A stretch of 33,254 nucleotides of DNA from an uncultured Lentisphaeria bacterium (GCA_903840185.1 CAIMFA010000511.1:1-33254); one strand, 5' to 3'; shown: positions 1 to 7,688, counted from the stretch's first letter. The notes: generated by a model not told the origin, from the sequence alone. A program made the numbers and translations.

Positions 1-1221
1 CAACGCCTGTGCGTAATTCCAGACGTGGGTGCATGATCCTTCGCACGAACCGGCTTTGGAGCCAACACCTTCCCATCCATAAAAAATCCCATCTTCGAGC
101 CGCAGGCAGACAGGGCTTTTTAAAATCGAAATATTTGCAGAAATACCATCCAGTACGACTTCCGGCAGTGACGACGCGAACAGCGTCTCGTGAAACAGGT
201 ATGTTTCCGCCTGCAGCCGCTGATAATTCGTTATGGCGTAACATCCGCTGTCAGCGGAATCCTGCCACCTGGTGGCATACCAGTTCTTCCACTGGTTGAT
301 GATTGCATGCTTCGCCGCCATAGCATCAGCATCGGCTCGCCAGTCGTTTTTACGGTTGGGCACGTTCCAGGTAATAACAAAAACTATCTTCCTGGAAGCT
401 CCAGGCGATAAAGAGAAATGCGCCGCCAGCAATCCGGTGTCGTTTTTTTTGATTTTATCATTCCGTTCCGGATAGGTGCGATTGCGGAAACGTCCCGGGG
501 TTGTCAGATCGCTCCAGTAAACCTCCAGTTCGTCAACCCAGCCGCCCCTAAACCAGTATTCCTGAAAACTGACGTTGTCGGCGTCGGTACTCAGCGTCAA
601 GTCGCCGTACTCCAGCGCCGAAGGATCGCCGCCACTCCCGACCGACATCTGATGTACTCCATCATGAACCTCACAGCGGTTGCGCGCAGTCGTTGTATTA
701 TATGGATTAGTCAGCGAACCAGCCACCGTATAGTCAAGTATCCCCGCGGATGTATTGGTGATCTCTATCTCGAAACAGGCCGCCGGCAGACTGGAATCTG
801 CATCGTTACCTGGAATCAGCGGACTCCATGCGCTTAATTTGGCAACCCCCGGAAACGTATCATCGGCAAACATGATTTCAGCCAGAGGAAATTCCCCTTT
901 AAATGTATGTTTTCTAAAATGCGGCATGCCGCACAGGTTGTTACGGCTCGGCCCCCAGCCAAAACCATCGAACAAGACCTGGCTGCATGCCCCGGTATAC
1001 GGCGGCTGCAAATCCCCGTGCAGAATCCGCGCGTCTATAACACGCCCGTCCTGTTCCGCCCTGACCGCGAAATGACTCATGCCGTTAAACGATCCCTTGG
1101 CCGGCCGGTTGAAAATTTCCCAGTCAATCAGCCGCCCGTTCCCGGCCAGCCCGATACATCCTGCACCGATGCCGCCGAGTGGAAATGAAATTTCCCGAGT
1201 ATGAACATCATTATAAATCAT
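1..1221 (-). CDS. GH116 family glycoside hydrolase (glucosylceramidase/beta-glucosidase-like), 3' end cut by window edge
   Basis: This gene is absent from the ORF track because it runs off the left edge. I read 407 codons from ATG at 1221 with no stop. The N-terminus has the GH116 signature (REISFPLGGIGAGCIGLAGN, then a DWEIFNRP stretch), followed by a beta-sandwich-like region (GBA2 N-terminal domain type). Near the cut end comes CTHVWNYAQAL, which begins the alpha-barrel catalytic domain in this family. Known members cleave beta-glucosidic or xylosidic bonds. The nucleophile and acid/base residues normally lie beyond this point, so they cannot be checked. An AGGTGG ribosome site sits about 7 nt upstream of the ATG and a strong sigma70-type promoter lies at 1260-1288. 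No signal peptide is visible, so the enzyme is probably cytoplasmic. Its divergent AraC neighbour is a natural candidate regulator. The six plus-strand ORFs listed over this region are shadows. Confidence 0.88.
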   Translation of the reverse strand, partial: MIYNDVHTREISFPLGGIGAGCIGLAGNGRLIDWEIFNRPAKGSFNGMSHFAVRAEQDGRVIDARILHGDLQPPYTGACSQVLFDGFGWGPSRNNLCGMPHFRKHTFKGEFPLAEIMFADDTFPGVAKLSAWSPLIPGNDADSSLPAACFEIEITNTSAGILDYTVAGSLTNPYNTTTARNRCEVHDGVHQMSVGSGGDPSALEYGDLTLSTDADNVSFQEYWFRGGWVDELEVYWSDLTTPGRFRNRTYPERNDKIKKNDTGLLAAHFSLSPGASRKIVFVITWNVPNRKNDWRADADAMAAKHAIINQWKNWYATRWQDSADSGCYAITNYQRLQAETYLFHETLFASSLPEVVLDGISANISILKSPVCLRLEDGIFYGWEGVGSKAGSCEGSCTHVWNYAQAL

Positions 1222-1247
1222 GATACCACCTGATTGTTATTTATACA

Positions 1248-1276
1248 TTGACGATATAGATTATATCGCTTTTAAA
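1248..1276 (+). promoter_or_regulatory. Candidate promoter of the AraC gene
   Basis: TTGACG, 17 bp, TTTAAA (4/6 match at -10) on the plus strand. It overlaps the opposing GH116 promoter almost completely, so both genes would be read from the same ~40 bp. A start of transcription near 1283 would rule out the ORF-track start at 1220. Confidence 0.45.
1252..1268. promoter_or_regulatory. 17-bp palindrome, candidate operator between divergent promoters
   Basis: CGATATA-GAT-TATATCG is a perfect 7-bp inverted repeat with a 3-bp centre. It covers the -10 and start region of the GH116 promoter and the spacer of the opposing promoter, where a repressor or activator could control both genes. AraC proteins more often bind direct repeats, so the binding protein is not certain. 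Confidence 0.5.
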
Positions 1277-1288
1277 GCTGATTGGCAA
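1260..1288 (-). promoter_or_regulatory. Sigma70-like promoter of the GH116 gene
   Basis: Read on the minus strand: TTGCCA (-35), exactly 17 bp, then TATAAT (-10). Transcription would start near 1253 and leave a leader of about 30 nt that contains the AGGTGG ribosome site. The -10 lies inside the 17-bp palindrome at 1252-1268. Confidence 0.7.
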
Positions 1289-1297
1289 TGTAATTTT

Positions 1298-2146
1298 ATG
1301 GAGTTAGTTTATACTTTTATGGCAAGACTTGACAGACATGACCTGGAACACCTCAGTCAGCATCTGACTATTAAAATCGTTGAAGCGGCAGAGGTATCTT
1401 TCCGTTTTTCCGGACGCAACTGTCATTCGTTCAACCGGATGTTCCTGGTTATCGCGGCCGGCGGCGGAGAAAATTTCATCCACAACCACACCACCGGCAG
1501 GCATCTGCCGATGCGCCCCGGCAAAATTTATTTTATGCCGCGCAATACCGATCTGGAATTCAGCTTCAACCCTGACATGAGATTCATTTCTTTTCATTTT
1601 TATCTGGAATTGTTCAATCATTTCGATGTATTTTCCATGCAGCATCAATGCGCCGTCAGTTCCGACCGCAGCGGCTTCATTCCGGAATTATCCGCGATCA
1701 TCAGGGGCAAATTCAGTTTAAGTTCGCAGTGCCGCCTGCAAGGAATTGTCATGGCGCAGGCTGCCGTCTTCCTGAAGACAGAGACCGCCAGGATTGAGAA
1801 ACTGGACTTCATTACACATAAATATGCCGCGCTATTCGAATTCATCCGGAATACGGCTGACGCCACTACCTCAATCGACGACCTGGCAGCCGTAGTCAAA
1901 ATGTCACGCGATACTTTGTCGCGCGAATTTCCCCGCGACTGCGGTATCACGCTGAAGCGATATCTCACCCAGTCTATTGTCCGGCGCGCGGAAAAAATGT
2001 TGCTGGAACCGGAGACCAGCGCCCGCATGGTGGCTGAAGCCCTGCGCTTCAATAATGAATATTATTTTTCCCGTTTTTTCAGAAAAAATACCGGACGTAC
2101 GGCCGGAGAATATCGCAAGCAGGAGAATCGACTGCTTTTTTCCTGA
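1298..2146 (+). CDS. AraC/XylS family transcriptional regulator
   Basis: The N-terminal ~150 residues form a cupin-like sensor domain (HSFNRMFLVIAAGGGENFI, then RPGKIYFMPRNTDLEF). The C-terminal ~90 residues are a double helix-turn-helix: SIDDLAAVVKMSRDTLSREF, then the family signature FNNEYYFSRFFRKNTGRTAGEYR. The ORF track starts at 1220, but that ATG lies on top of the GH116 start and upstream of the predicted promoter. ATG 1298 or ATG 1319 (MARLDRHD, with GGAG 15 nt upstream) is more likely; neither has an ideal ribosome site. Length (about 275-282 aa) is normal for the family. It is divergent from the GH116 gene and probably controls it in response to a sugar or glycoside, by context only. 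Confidence 0.88.
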   Translation: MELVYTFMARLDRHDLEHLSQHLTIKIVEAAEVSFRFSGRNCHSFNRMFLVIAAGGGENFIHNHTTGRHLPMRPGKIYFMPRNTDLEFSFNPDMRFISFHFYLELFNHFDVFSMQHQCAVSSDRSGFIPELSAIIRGKFSLSSQCRLQGIVMAQAAVFLKTETARIEKLDFITHKYAALFEFIRNTADATTSIDDLAAVVKMSRDTLSREFPRDCGITLKRYLTQSIVRRAEKMLLEPETSARMVAEALRFNNEYYFSRFFRKNTGRTAGEYRKQENRLLFS

Positions 2147-2186
2147 ACACAGTTACGTAAATATGAGGAGACCGGACTGAAAAGAA

Positions 2187-2214
2187 TTGCATTCGTCCGA
2201 CAAAAGTTTATATT
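2187..2214 (+). promoter_or_regulatory. Candidate promoter of queC
   Basis: TTGCAT, 16 bp, TATATT, followed by a leader of about 60 nt to the queC ATG. The leader contains a weak GCTGA/TCAGC pairing (2231-2255). I looked for a preQ1 riboswitch because the gene makes preQ0, and did not find the type I pattern. Confidence 0.5.
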
Positions 2215-2280
2215 GATGCAGATTTTTTACGCTGAGCTTTCAAGAATTTTTCAGCAGATTAGACGGAGCGGAATAAAATA

Positions 2281-2967
2281 ATGAATAAAAAAGCTGTAGT
2301 TCTATTGAGCGGGGGGCTGGATTCGGCGACCTGCCTGGCAATCGCTAAAAGCGAAGGATTCGAATGTTACGCGCTGAGCTTCGATTACGGACAGCGTCAC
2401 GAATGCGAACTTCAGGCGGCCAAAACTGTTGCCGCCGCCATTGGCGTTGCGGATCACATCGTAATCAAAATAGATTTGCGCAAATGGGGCGGTTCCGCGC
2501 TGACCTCCGACATCGCCGTTCCCGATGCCGGCAGCACAGCCGGCATTCCCGTAACTTATGTTCCCGCCCGCAACATCATTTTTCTGTCGTTCGCGACCGG
2601 ATGGGCGGAGGTGCTTGGCGCGAAAGACATTTTCATCGGAGTCAACTCGGTTGATTATTCCGGCTATCCGGACTGCCGTCCGCGTTTCATCGAAGCATTT
2701 CAACATTGCGCCACTATCGGCACCAAAGCCGGAGACGAAGGCTGGCAGTTCCAGATCCACGCACCGCTGCAAACGCTGAACAAGTCTGAAATCATCCGTA
2801 AAGGGGTGCAGCTCGGAGTTGACTACGGCCTGACTCACAGTTGCTACAATCCCGGTCCCGGCGGCCTGGCCTGCGGCAAATGCGACAGCTGCCAGCTTCG
2901 CCGACAGGGATTTATAGAAGCCGGCATTACCGACCCGACCAAATATCAGCCTGAAAAAAGCAGTTGA
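2281..2967 (+). CDS. queC: 7-cyano-7-deazaguanine (preQ0) synthase QueC
   Basis: QueC converts 7-carboxy-7-deazaguanine, ammonia and ATP to preQ0, the precursor of queuosine in tRNA. The 228-aa length is typical. The N-terminal PP-loop ATP-pyrophosphatase motif SGGLDS is at residues 10-15. The C-terminal zinc site is complete: C188, C198, C201 and C204 in [19 protein letters not shown]. It stands alone here; queD, queE and queF are not in the window. A purine-rich GGAGCGGAAT stretch precedes the ATG. AraC ends 134 bp upstream and a candidate promoter lies between them, so it is probably transcribed independently. Confidence 0.96.
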   Translation: MNKKAVVLLSGGLDSATCLAIAKSEGFECYALSFDYGQRHECELQAAKTVAAAIGVADHIVIKIDLRKWGGSALTSDIAVPDAGSTAGIPVTYVPARNIIFLSFATGWAEVLGAKDIFIGVNSVDYSGYPDCRPRFIEAFQHCATIGTKAGDEGWQFQIHAPLQTLNKSEIIRKGVQLGVDYGLTHSCYNPGPGGLACGKCDSCQLRRQGFIEAGITDPTKYQPEKSS

Positions 2968-3093
2968 ATCTCAATTCCAGTTTTATGTTAAAAAAAACTC
3001 TATGGCAAGAACTATTTAACAGAAAGTAATAACGATGAAATACCGGAAATCCAGTATTCAACCATCCGGGTCGGCCATTGCACCATGTCTGCA

Positions 3094-3143
3094 CTGTGAT
3101 TTTGAACTTGCAGTGGTTACCACAGCGGCGATCAAAATCACAG
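3094..3143. repeat. 50-nt hairpin with perfect 12-bp arms upstream of the HIT gene
   Basis: CTGTGATTTTGA (3094-3105) and TCAAAATCACAG (3132-3143) are perfect inverted copies. Inside lies a second small stem, GTGG-TTA-CCAC. No T-run follows, so a standard intrinsic terminator is unlikely. It sits in the 242-bp gap between queC and the HIT gene. It could be a small dispersed element, a processing site or a regulatory hairpin. The 60-codon ORF across it (3035-3217) shows no protein-like features. Confidence 0.7.
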
Positions 3144-3209
3144 CACATCCACGTCACACTGACTCGACTGCTTTTTCAGTGATCAATAATAAAATAAGGA
3201 GAATTCGTC

Positions 3210-3629
3210 ATGCGTGATTGTATTTTTTGTAAAATTATCAACGGGCAGATTCCGGCGACAAAAATATATGAAGATGAACTGGTTGTTGCATTTCTGGATA
3301 TCGCGCCGATCAATCCTGGACATGCACTGGTGATTCCAAAAGAACACCATGAAAGCTGCGTAACCATTCCGGAGGAGGTTGCCGGACGCATGTTCAAGGT
3401 CGGCAGCCGTATCGGAGTCGCGATTAAACGGGCGCTTGACTACGACGGCTTCAACCTGCATCTGGCCGACGGGCAATGCGCCGGTCAGGTCGTTATGCAT
3501 GGACATCTGCACATTGTTCCGCGCGGCGCGCAGGACGGTTTCCACTGGAACTGGCGGCAGAAGAAATATGACAGCGACTCCGAACGTCAGGAAATCGCCG
3601 AAAAAGTCATTGCCAAGCTGAAAGTGTAA
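3210..3629 (+). CDS. HIT family protein (HinT-like nucleoside phosphoramidase/hydrolase)
   Basis: The 139-aa protein begins with CIFCKIINGQIP, the usual HinT start with a Cys pair. The catalytic histidine triad is VMHGHLHIVP (H97, H99, H101). Members hydrolyse purine nucleoside phosphoramidates such as AMP-lysine and act as cytosolic dimers. A clear AAGGAG ribosome site precedes the ATG. The gene converges on the secreted-protein gene at 3633, with only 3 bp between the two stop codons and no recognisable terminator, so the transcripts probably overlap. The C-terminal tail after the triad (DGFHWNWRQKKYDSDSERQE) is as expected for the family. Function beyond the family level cannot be assigned. 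Confidence 0.95.
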   Translation: MRDCIFCKIINGQIPATKIYEDELVVAFLDIAPINPGHALVIPKEHHESCVTIPEEVAGRMFKVGSRIGVAIKRALDYDGFNLHLADGQCAGQVVMHGHLHIVPRGAQDGFHWNWRQKKYDSDSERQEIAEKVIAKLKV

Positions 3630-3632
3630 AAT

Positions 3633-4328
3633 TTATTTTAACGGCCTGGTGAAAACAAAGCCGCTGCCGTTTTTGTCGAAATTCACCAGCATTACCGACA
3701 TTGGTTTTGTTTTCATGAAAATCTCGCCGGTGTTATCGCGATCGCCGCCGTTTCTTTTGACAGTCGCAGTCCAGCCTTCATGGTTCAGTTTTCCGGCAAT
3801 CTCCTCCAGTCCGAGCGACGGGTTTACTCCGGTTTTAAACTCTCCGTAATATGCGTTGCGTTTCGAAAAGTACATATACTTAACCGGGGTGCTGTCAACG
3901 GGCAGCGGCAGACATGACGGCCATGAGAAGTTTTCCGGAAACTTCGCCGGAACGGTCATGGAAAACTGGATTACCGGCGTATTTTCGCCAAGCGATACCA
4001 GCAGCAGCCGTTTTTCGCTGCCGTCCTCCTGCTTGATGATGACCAGCATCGAGTTTGAATTAGTGGCATATTTCGCGTTCGGAAACAGCTTCACAAGCAT
4101 CGTCACCAAGTCTTCGGCATTCATATCAATCAGCCCGATATTGAGTTCCAGTTTCACATCGTTAATGGTAACCGGTTCGCTCCAGATATTTTTCGGGTTA
4201 AGCGCCGTCTCCGCGTTTCCGCTGCCGCCTTTCCCTGAATTCGGCCAGAGCGAAAAGACTTCGCTGCGGACGGGAACGGCCAGCACAATCAGCGAAACCA
4301 GCAGCAGATGTTTTATATAACTTTTCAT
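3633..4328 (-). CDS. Small secreted protein of unknown function
   Basis: I use ATG 4328 (MKSYIKHLLLVSLIVLAVPVRS), which gives a classical signal peptide with predicted cleavage near residues 21-24. The ORF-track start at 4448 adds 40 residues that lie inside the SDR gene. The mature ~210 residues have no family I recognise. The sequence is mixed alpha/beta, with a motif-poor C-terminus ending GSGFVFTRPLK and few cysteines. The ATG overlaps the SDR stop codon (ATGA), so translation is coupled and this is the last gene of the hisC-Memo-SDR run. It is probably periplasmic or envelope-associated, by signal peptide only. Confidence 0.8.
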   Translation of the reverse strand: MKSYIKHLLLVSLIVLAVPVRSEVFSLWPNSGKGGSGNAETALNPKNIWSEPVTINDVKLELNIGLIDMNAEDLVTMLVKLFPNAKYATNSNSMLVIIKQEDGSEKRLLLVSLGENTPVIQFSMTVPAKFPENFSWPSCLPLPVDSTPVKYMYFSKRNAYYGEFKTGVNPSLGLEEIAGKLNHEGWTATVKRNGGDRDNTGEIFMKTKPMSVMLVNFDKNGSGFVFTRPLK

Positions 4329-5077
4329 TTTTCCAGTCCCCAGATGCGGATGCTTAAACGGTCGTAAATTCCGGGAAAAATTTTCAACATTGGAACGGCT
4401 ATACGGTTCCAGCCGGGGTAAATCAGGCTGCGGCAGTTTTTCCGCCATGCCTTGAACAGCGCCGAAGCGAAAGCCTCCGGAGAGCCGCCGCCCGGTGAGT
4501 GCGGCGGCTGTCGGTTGCCGAGCGAACGGCTGGAAAACCCGGTGTCGATTCTGCCGGGGGCGACATCAATGACTTTAATACCGTAACGCTGTACTTCCGG
4601 ACGGATGGTATTGGAAAACGCGGTTACCGCCGATTTTGATGCGCAGTACGCCCCCATGCAGGGAACGTAAAGATCTCCGGCGATAGATGATACGTTCATC
4701 ACCGTGCCTTTCGATTCTTTCAGCAGCGGCAGCAGCATTACCGTCATGGCGTTCAGCGCAAAAAAGTTCAGTTCAAAAATGTCCCGCAAATCCCGTTCTG
4801 AAAGCTCCTCCCAGGTGGAGTAAGCGCCTTTGCCGGCATTGTTAATCAGCAGATCAACCCTGCCGAATTTTTCCGTGGTCTGTTTCAGCACTTGCTCGCG
4901 GCCTTCCGGTCTGGTGATGTCGGCTTCAATCCAGAGGTCCGGCTCAAAGTCAGGTTTGGAGCGGGATACTCCGGCCACTTTGATCCCGTGCTGCATGAAT
5001 TTAGCCGCCGCGGCTTTGCCCAGACCGCTTGAGACTCCGGTGATAACGGCTACTACTGCCTGATTTTTATCAATCAT
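4325..5077 (-). CDS. Short-chain dehydrogenase/reductase (SDR)
   Basis: This is a 250-aa classical SDR. The Rossmann NAD(P)-binding motif TGVSSGLG is at residues 13-20, NNAG at 79-82, the catalytic Ser at about 130-131, and Y144 and K148 form the YxxxK motif (AYCASK). The protein has a longer C-terminal part (RSLIYPGWNRIAVPMLKIFP) like SDRs that act on lipids or hydrophobic substrates; that reading is inference and the substrate is unknown. Its start overlaps the end of the upstream Memo-like gene by 8 bp, and its stop overlaps the next start by 4 bp, so three proteins are translationally linked. Confidence 0.93.
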   Translation of the reverse strand: MIDKNQAVVAVITGVSSGLGKAAAAKFMQHGIKVAGVSRSKPDFEPDLWIEADITRPEGREQVLKQTTEKFGRVDLLINNAGKGAYSTWEELSERDLRDIFELNFFALNAMTVMLLPLLKESKGTVMNVSSIAGDLYVPCMGAYCASKSAVTAFSNTIRPEVQRYGIKVIDVAPGRIDTGFSSRSLGNRQPPHSPGGGSPEAFASALFKAWRKNCRSLIYPGWNRIAVPMLKIFPGIYDRLSIRIWGLEK

Positions 5078-5960
5078 TTGCTTTTAATCCATTTTCAGTG
5101 ATGGAAATACCGGCATAACTGACACAATGCGAAAAATCTCCGGTCAGGTCGCCGGAGGTGGTGTAATCAACCAGTTCCGCCTGAAGTTTTTCCCCGTTGG
5201 CAATGGCCAGACGGGCGGCGGCCAGCAGGATGCGGATCGGACCGGCGCCGCAAATGGTCGCCCCTGTCCGGTTGACATAATGATTGAAGCCGTCGAGATC
5301 AAACTTAAGAATATGGTTTACAGCCCCCATATCCAGATCATGCAGATTTTTCTTAATGTCGCTTACAAACGGCTGATAGCTGAAAGCTTTGCCGTAATGC
5401 GTAAAATCGGAACTGATCACCCACAGCGTCTCCTTATTCCAGAACTGTTCCAGCGCCTGCGCCACATGCCCGGCGGTAACAACGTCAATAAACCCGGCGA
5501 TTACCGGGATTATCTGCATTTCCGGATTCAGCTCGTGCAGCAGCGGCAGTTCAACTTCCAGCGAATGTTCATAATCATGCGTTTCGGATAAATTCTGAAT
5601 GTATTGAGACTCGTTCCCGGAAATTGCGGCGACAGCGGCGGCGTCAACCTTCATATTGCCCAGCGGGGTGCTGTAAGCGGAGTAGTCCGCGGTGGCGATC
5701 CCGCGGAAAGGCACCCGGTGGGAAGGCGCGATTATTAATGCCCGGGAAAATCTGCCGGCATCAGCGCGCAACAGGGTTTTAATCGCCGTAAGGGCGGAAT
5801 ATTCGTATCCGGCGTGAGGCAGAATCACCGCTCTGGCGTCTTTCGCCGGAGTGACGTCAGGAACCTTTTTGATAAAGGCGGCTACCTGGTTGGCAAGCAT
5901 TTCCGGATTGCTGGTGTAGAACCTGCCGGCGGCAAAAGTTTTTCTCACTTCCTGTTCCAT
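5070..5960 (-). CDS. amrB: AmmeMemoRadiSam system protein B (Memo-like)
   Basis: The 296-aa protein matches the Memo family, which is related to class III extradiol dioxygenases. It has the N-terminal AAGRFYTSNPEML pattern, H49 in ILPHAGYEYS, the SHR stretch (IIAPSHRVPF), EHSLEVELPLL and SSDFTHYG, which together supply the usual metal-ligand positions. In many bacteria this protein is one of three (with an AMMECR1 domain protein and a radical SAM enzyme) in the AmmeMemoRadiSam system. Neither partner is in this window. A GGAGG ribosome site precedes the ATG. The gene starts 37 bp after hisC ends and overlaps the SDR gene, so it belongs to the same transcript. Confidence 0.93.
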   Translation of the reverse strand: MEQEVRKTFAAGRFYTSNPEMLANQVAAFIKKVPDVTPAKDARAVILPHAGYEYSALTAIKTLLRADAGRFSRALIIAPSHRVPFRGIATADYSAYSTPLGNMKVDAAAVAAISGNESQYIQNLSETHDYEHSLEVELPLLHELNPEMQIIPVIAGFIDVVTAGHVAQALEQFWNKETLWVISSDFTHYGKAFSYQPFVSDIKKNLHDLDMGAVNHILKFDLDGFNHYVNRTGATICGAGPIRILLAAARLAIANGEKLQAELVDYTTSGDLTGDFSHCVSYAGISITENGLKAND

Positions 5961-5997
5961 GATTTCCCCTCCTTTGTTGCCTTTTCAACAGTGCCCC

Positions 5998-7074
5998 TCA
6001 ACGCGGTTGATACAGTTTTTTGGCTATCTCCAGCAGTTTGTTGATCTGTTCATCGGTTCCGATGCTGATCCTTACATATCTGCCAGTAGTCTTTCCCGGA
6101 AAATAACGGGTTACTATCTGATTATCCCGCAGCACATCAAAAAAGTTCTTGCCATCGTTGTCCGGAGGCGCTGCAAAGACAAAATTAGCATCGGATTCAA
6201 CGATTTCAAATCCCAGCGCCGCCAGCTTTTTAACCAGCCGTTTACGGGTGTTCAGGATCTTGGCAACAGTTTCCGCCAGATATTCACGGTCCTGCAATGC
6301 CGCTTTTACCGCCGCCTGAGTTAGCATACTGACGTTGTATGAATCCTTGACTTTCATCATGCCGTCAATGATTTTCGCCGATGCCAGGGCATAGCCGAAG
6401 CGGATTCCCGCCAGCGAGTAACTTTTGGACATAGTCCTGGAAATAATCACATTATCAAAGCATTTCACAAAATCCGCACAGTTGTCACCGGCAAAGTCGG
6501 CGTATGCTTCGTCAATCAGGACGATTCCGTCAAATTTCTCACAAATCTTAGCCACCTGTTTCAACGGATAGGAGCGTCCGGTGGGCGAATTAGGACGGGC
6601 GATCAGCAGCAGATTGGCTCCGTCAGCTTTCTTTACCACGTTCGCCGGCAGCGAAAAGTCTCTTTTCAGGCGGATCTTTATGCATTTCGCGCCTTGCATC
6701 CGGGCCAGAACATTGTACAGCGAATAGGTCGGATCGAAACACGCGGCGACACGTTCGCCGTCGGTGAAACATCTGATCGCCATGGTGAGGATATCATCGG
6801 AACCGTTGCCGGCAATGACATTTTCCCGCTTCACGCCATGCAGTTCGGCCACCACGTCGCGAATGCTGTCACACATCGGATCAGGATACAGTCGGAGGTG
6901 ATTCAACTCAAAATTCCGGATTGCCTCAATCACTTTCGGCGACGGCGGATACGGGTTTTCATTGGTGTTAAGCTTGATCAGGTTCAGCATTTTCGGCTGT
7001 TCCCCCGGCGTATAACCATTCATCTCGTCAATATCCAGACGGAAATAGGATTTTTTATTCACTCTGATTTTCAT
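5998..7074 (-). CDS. hisC: Histidinol-phosphate aminotransferase
   Basis: HisC is a PLP enzyme that interconverts histidinol phosphate and imidazole-acetol phosphate, a late step of histidine synthesis. The 358-aa length is normal. Visible features are NTNENPYPPSP near residue 36, AGNGSDDIL (cofactor phosphate region), ARPNSPTGR, the D in LIDEAYADF, and K217 in TMSKSYSLAG, which forms the Schiff base. AAAGGT precedes the ATG. hisD lies upstream on the same strand, but a GxxExxY gene and repeats separate the two by 627 bp, so the his genes may have been split by an insertion. Downstream come the Memo-like, SDR and secreted-protein genes. Confidence 0.95.
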   Translation of the reverse strand: MKIRVNKKSYFRLDIDEMNGYTPGEQPKMLNLIKLNTNENPYPPSPKVIEAIRNFELNHLRLYPDPMCDSIRDVVAELHGVKRENVIAGNGSDDILTMAIRCFTDGERVAACFDPTYSLYNVLARMQGAKCIKIRLKRDFSLPANVVKKADGANLLLIARPNSPTGRSYPLKQVAKICEKFDGIVLIDEAYADFAGDNCADFVKCFDNVIISRTMSKSYSLAGIRFGYALASAKIIDGMMKVKDSYNVSMLTQAAVKAALQDREYLAETVAKILNTRKRLVKKLAALGFEIVESDANFVFAAPPDNDGKNFFDVLRDNQIVTRYFPGKTTGRYVRISIGTDEQINKLLEIAKKLYQPR

Positions 7075-7160
7075 TAATTTTACCTTTCAATCTATAGTAA
7101 TTTGTTATTTTTACCGGCTTCATTGTCTCTTTGCGCCATCAAGCGAAATATTCAATTTTT

Positions 7161-7273
7161 CTCGCACAAAGACACAAAGAAATCCTTTTTTACCACGAAA
7201 AACATCCCGCAAAGCGGGAACATATACCCCCATGAAATCTATTTTACTCGCACAAAGCCACAAAGGCACAAAG
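7161..7273 (+). repeat. Two direct copies of a TCGCACAAAG-type dispersed repeat
   Basis: CTCGCACAAAGACACAAAGA (7161-7180) and a longer copy beginning ACTCGCACAAAGCCACAAAG (7246-7273). Each has an 8-bp internal rhythm (CACAAAGN). They lie downstream of the GxxExxY gene. An inverted copy lies just upstream of that gene at 7662-7688, and related copies occur at 15971 and 16095. Confidence 0.85.
7194..7219 (-). terminator. Probable terminator of the GxxExxY gene
   Basis: On the minus strand: TCCCGC-TTT-GCGGGA followed by TGTTTTTC. The stem is a perfect 6 bp with a short T-run, 59 bp after the GxxExxY stop codon. Confidence 0.55.
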
Positions 7274-7277
7274 ATAT

Positions 7278-7661
7278 TTATTGAATTTGACCATTTATAA
7301 GTCTCGTCATTCCGTCTTTCATCAACGGTTCTCCAAAATTGAATAAAAATCCGAGTTTGCATCCGGTTAACTTGAGATAAGTCAATACCTGCTTTTTGTG
7401 TGCAGCATTGATTGCCTCAATGGATTTCAACTCCAGTATCACTTTATCTTCAATCACAATATCAGCTCTGAAGCCTTCTTCAAATTTTATCCCGTGATAT
7501 TCAATCGGAATCGGAACTTGCCGTTCAACTTTCAAACCGTTCAATTCAAGTTCATGAGCAAGAAGAACTTCGTAAACAGTTTCAAGAAGACCGGGGCCAA
7601 GCGCCTTATGCAGTCGAACTGCACAATTCACGGCTATTTTTCCGATTTCATCCTCATTCAT
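7278..7661 (-). CDS. GxxExxY family protein (PD-(D/E)XK nuclease-like)
   Basis: A 127-aa protein starting at ATG 7661 (MNEDEIGKIAV). The ORF-track start at 7760 would add 33 residues derived from the repeat and the hisD tail. The family signature is GPGLLETVYEVLL (G24, E27, Y30). A nuclease-like core follows: D68 in FRADIVIEDK, then E77 and K79 in ILELKS. These fit a small PD-(D/E)XK fold, but the natural role of the family is not known to me. The gene lies 40 bp after hisD on the same strand, directly behind an inverted TCGCACAAAG repeat whose last AAAG abuts the ATG. It is probably inserted into an ancestral hisD-hisC arrangement. Confidence 0.9.
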   Translation of the reverse strand: MNEDEIGKIAVNCAVRLHKALGPGLLETVYEVLLAHELELNGLKVERQVPIPIEYHGIKFEEGFRADIVIEDKVILELKSIEAINAAHKKQVLTYLKLTGCKLGFLFNFGEPLMKDGMTRLINGQIQ

Positions 7662-7688
7662 CTTTGTGCCTTTGCGCCTTTGTGCGAG
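7662..7688 (-). repeat. Inverted copy of the TCGCACAAAG repeat at the GxxExxY start
   Basis: On the minus strand it reads CTCGCACAAAGGCGCAAAGG and then CACAAAG, running directly into the GxxExxY ATG. With the plus-oriented copies at 7161-7273 it brackets the gene as inverted repeats. Confidence 0.85.

Noticed and set aside
9-1188. Six overlapping plus-strand ORFs at the left end
   Set aside because: They are shadows of the minus-strand GH116 gene, which has clear family motifs and a promoter.
2262-2274. GACGGAGCGGAAT shared between the queC leader and the 29825-29837 hairpin arm
   Set aside because: A 13-bp match between two places in 33 kb is expected several times by chance.
3035-3217. 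60-codon ORF before the HIT gene
   Set aside because: Spans the 50-nt hairpin, has no ribosome site and overlaps the HIT start.
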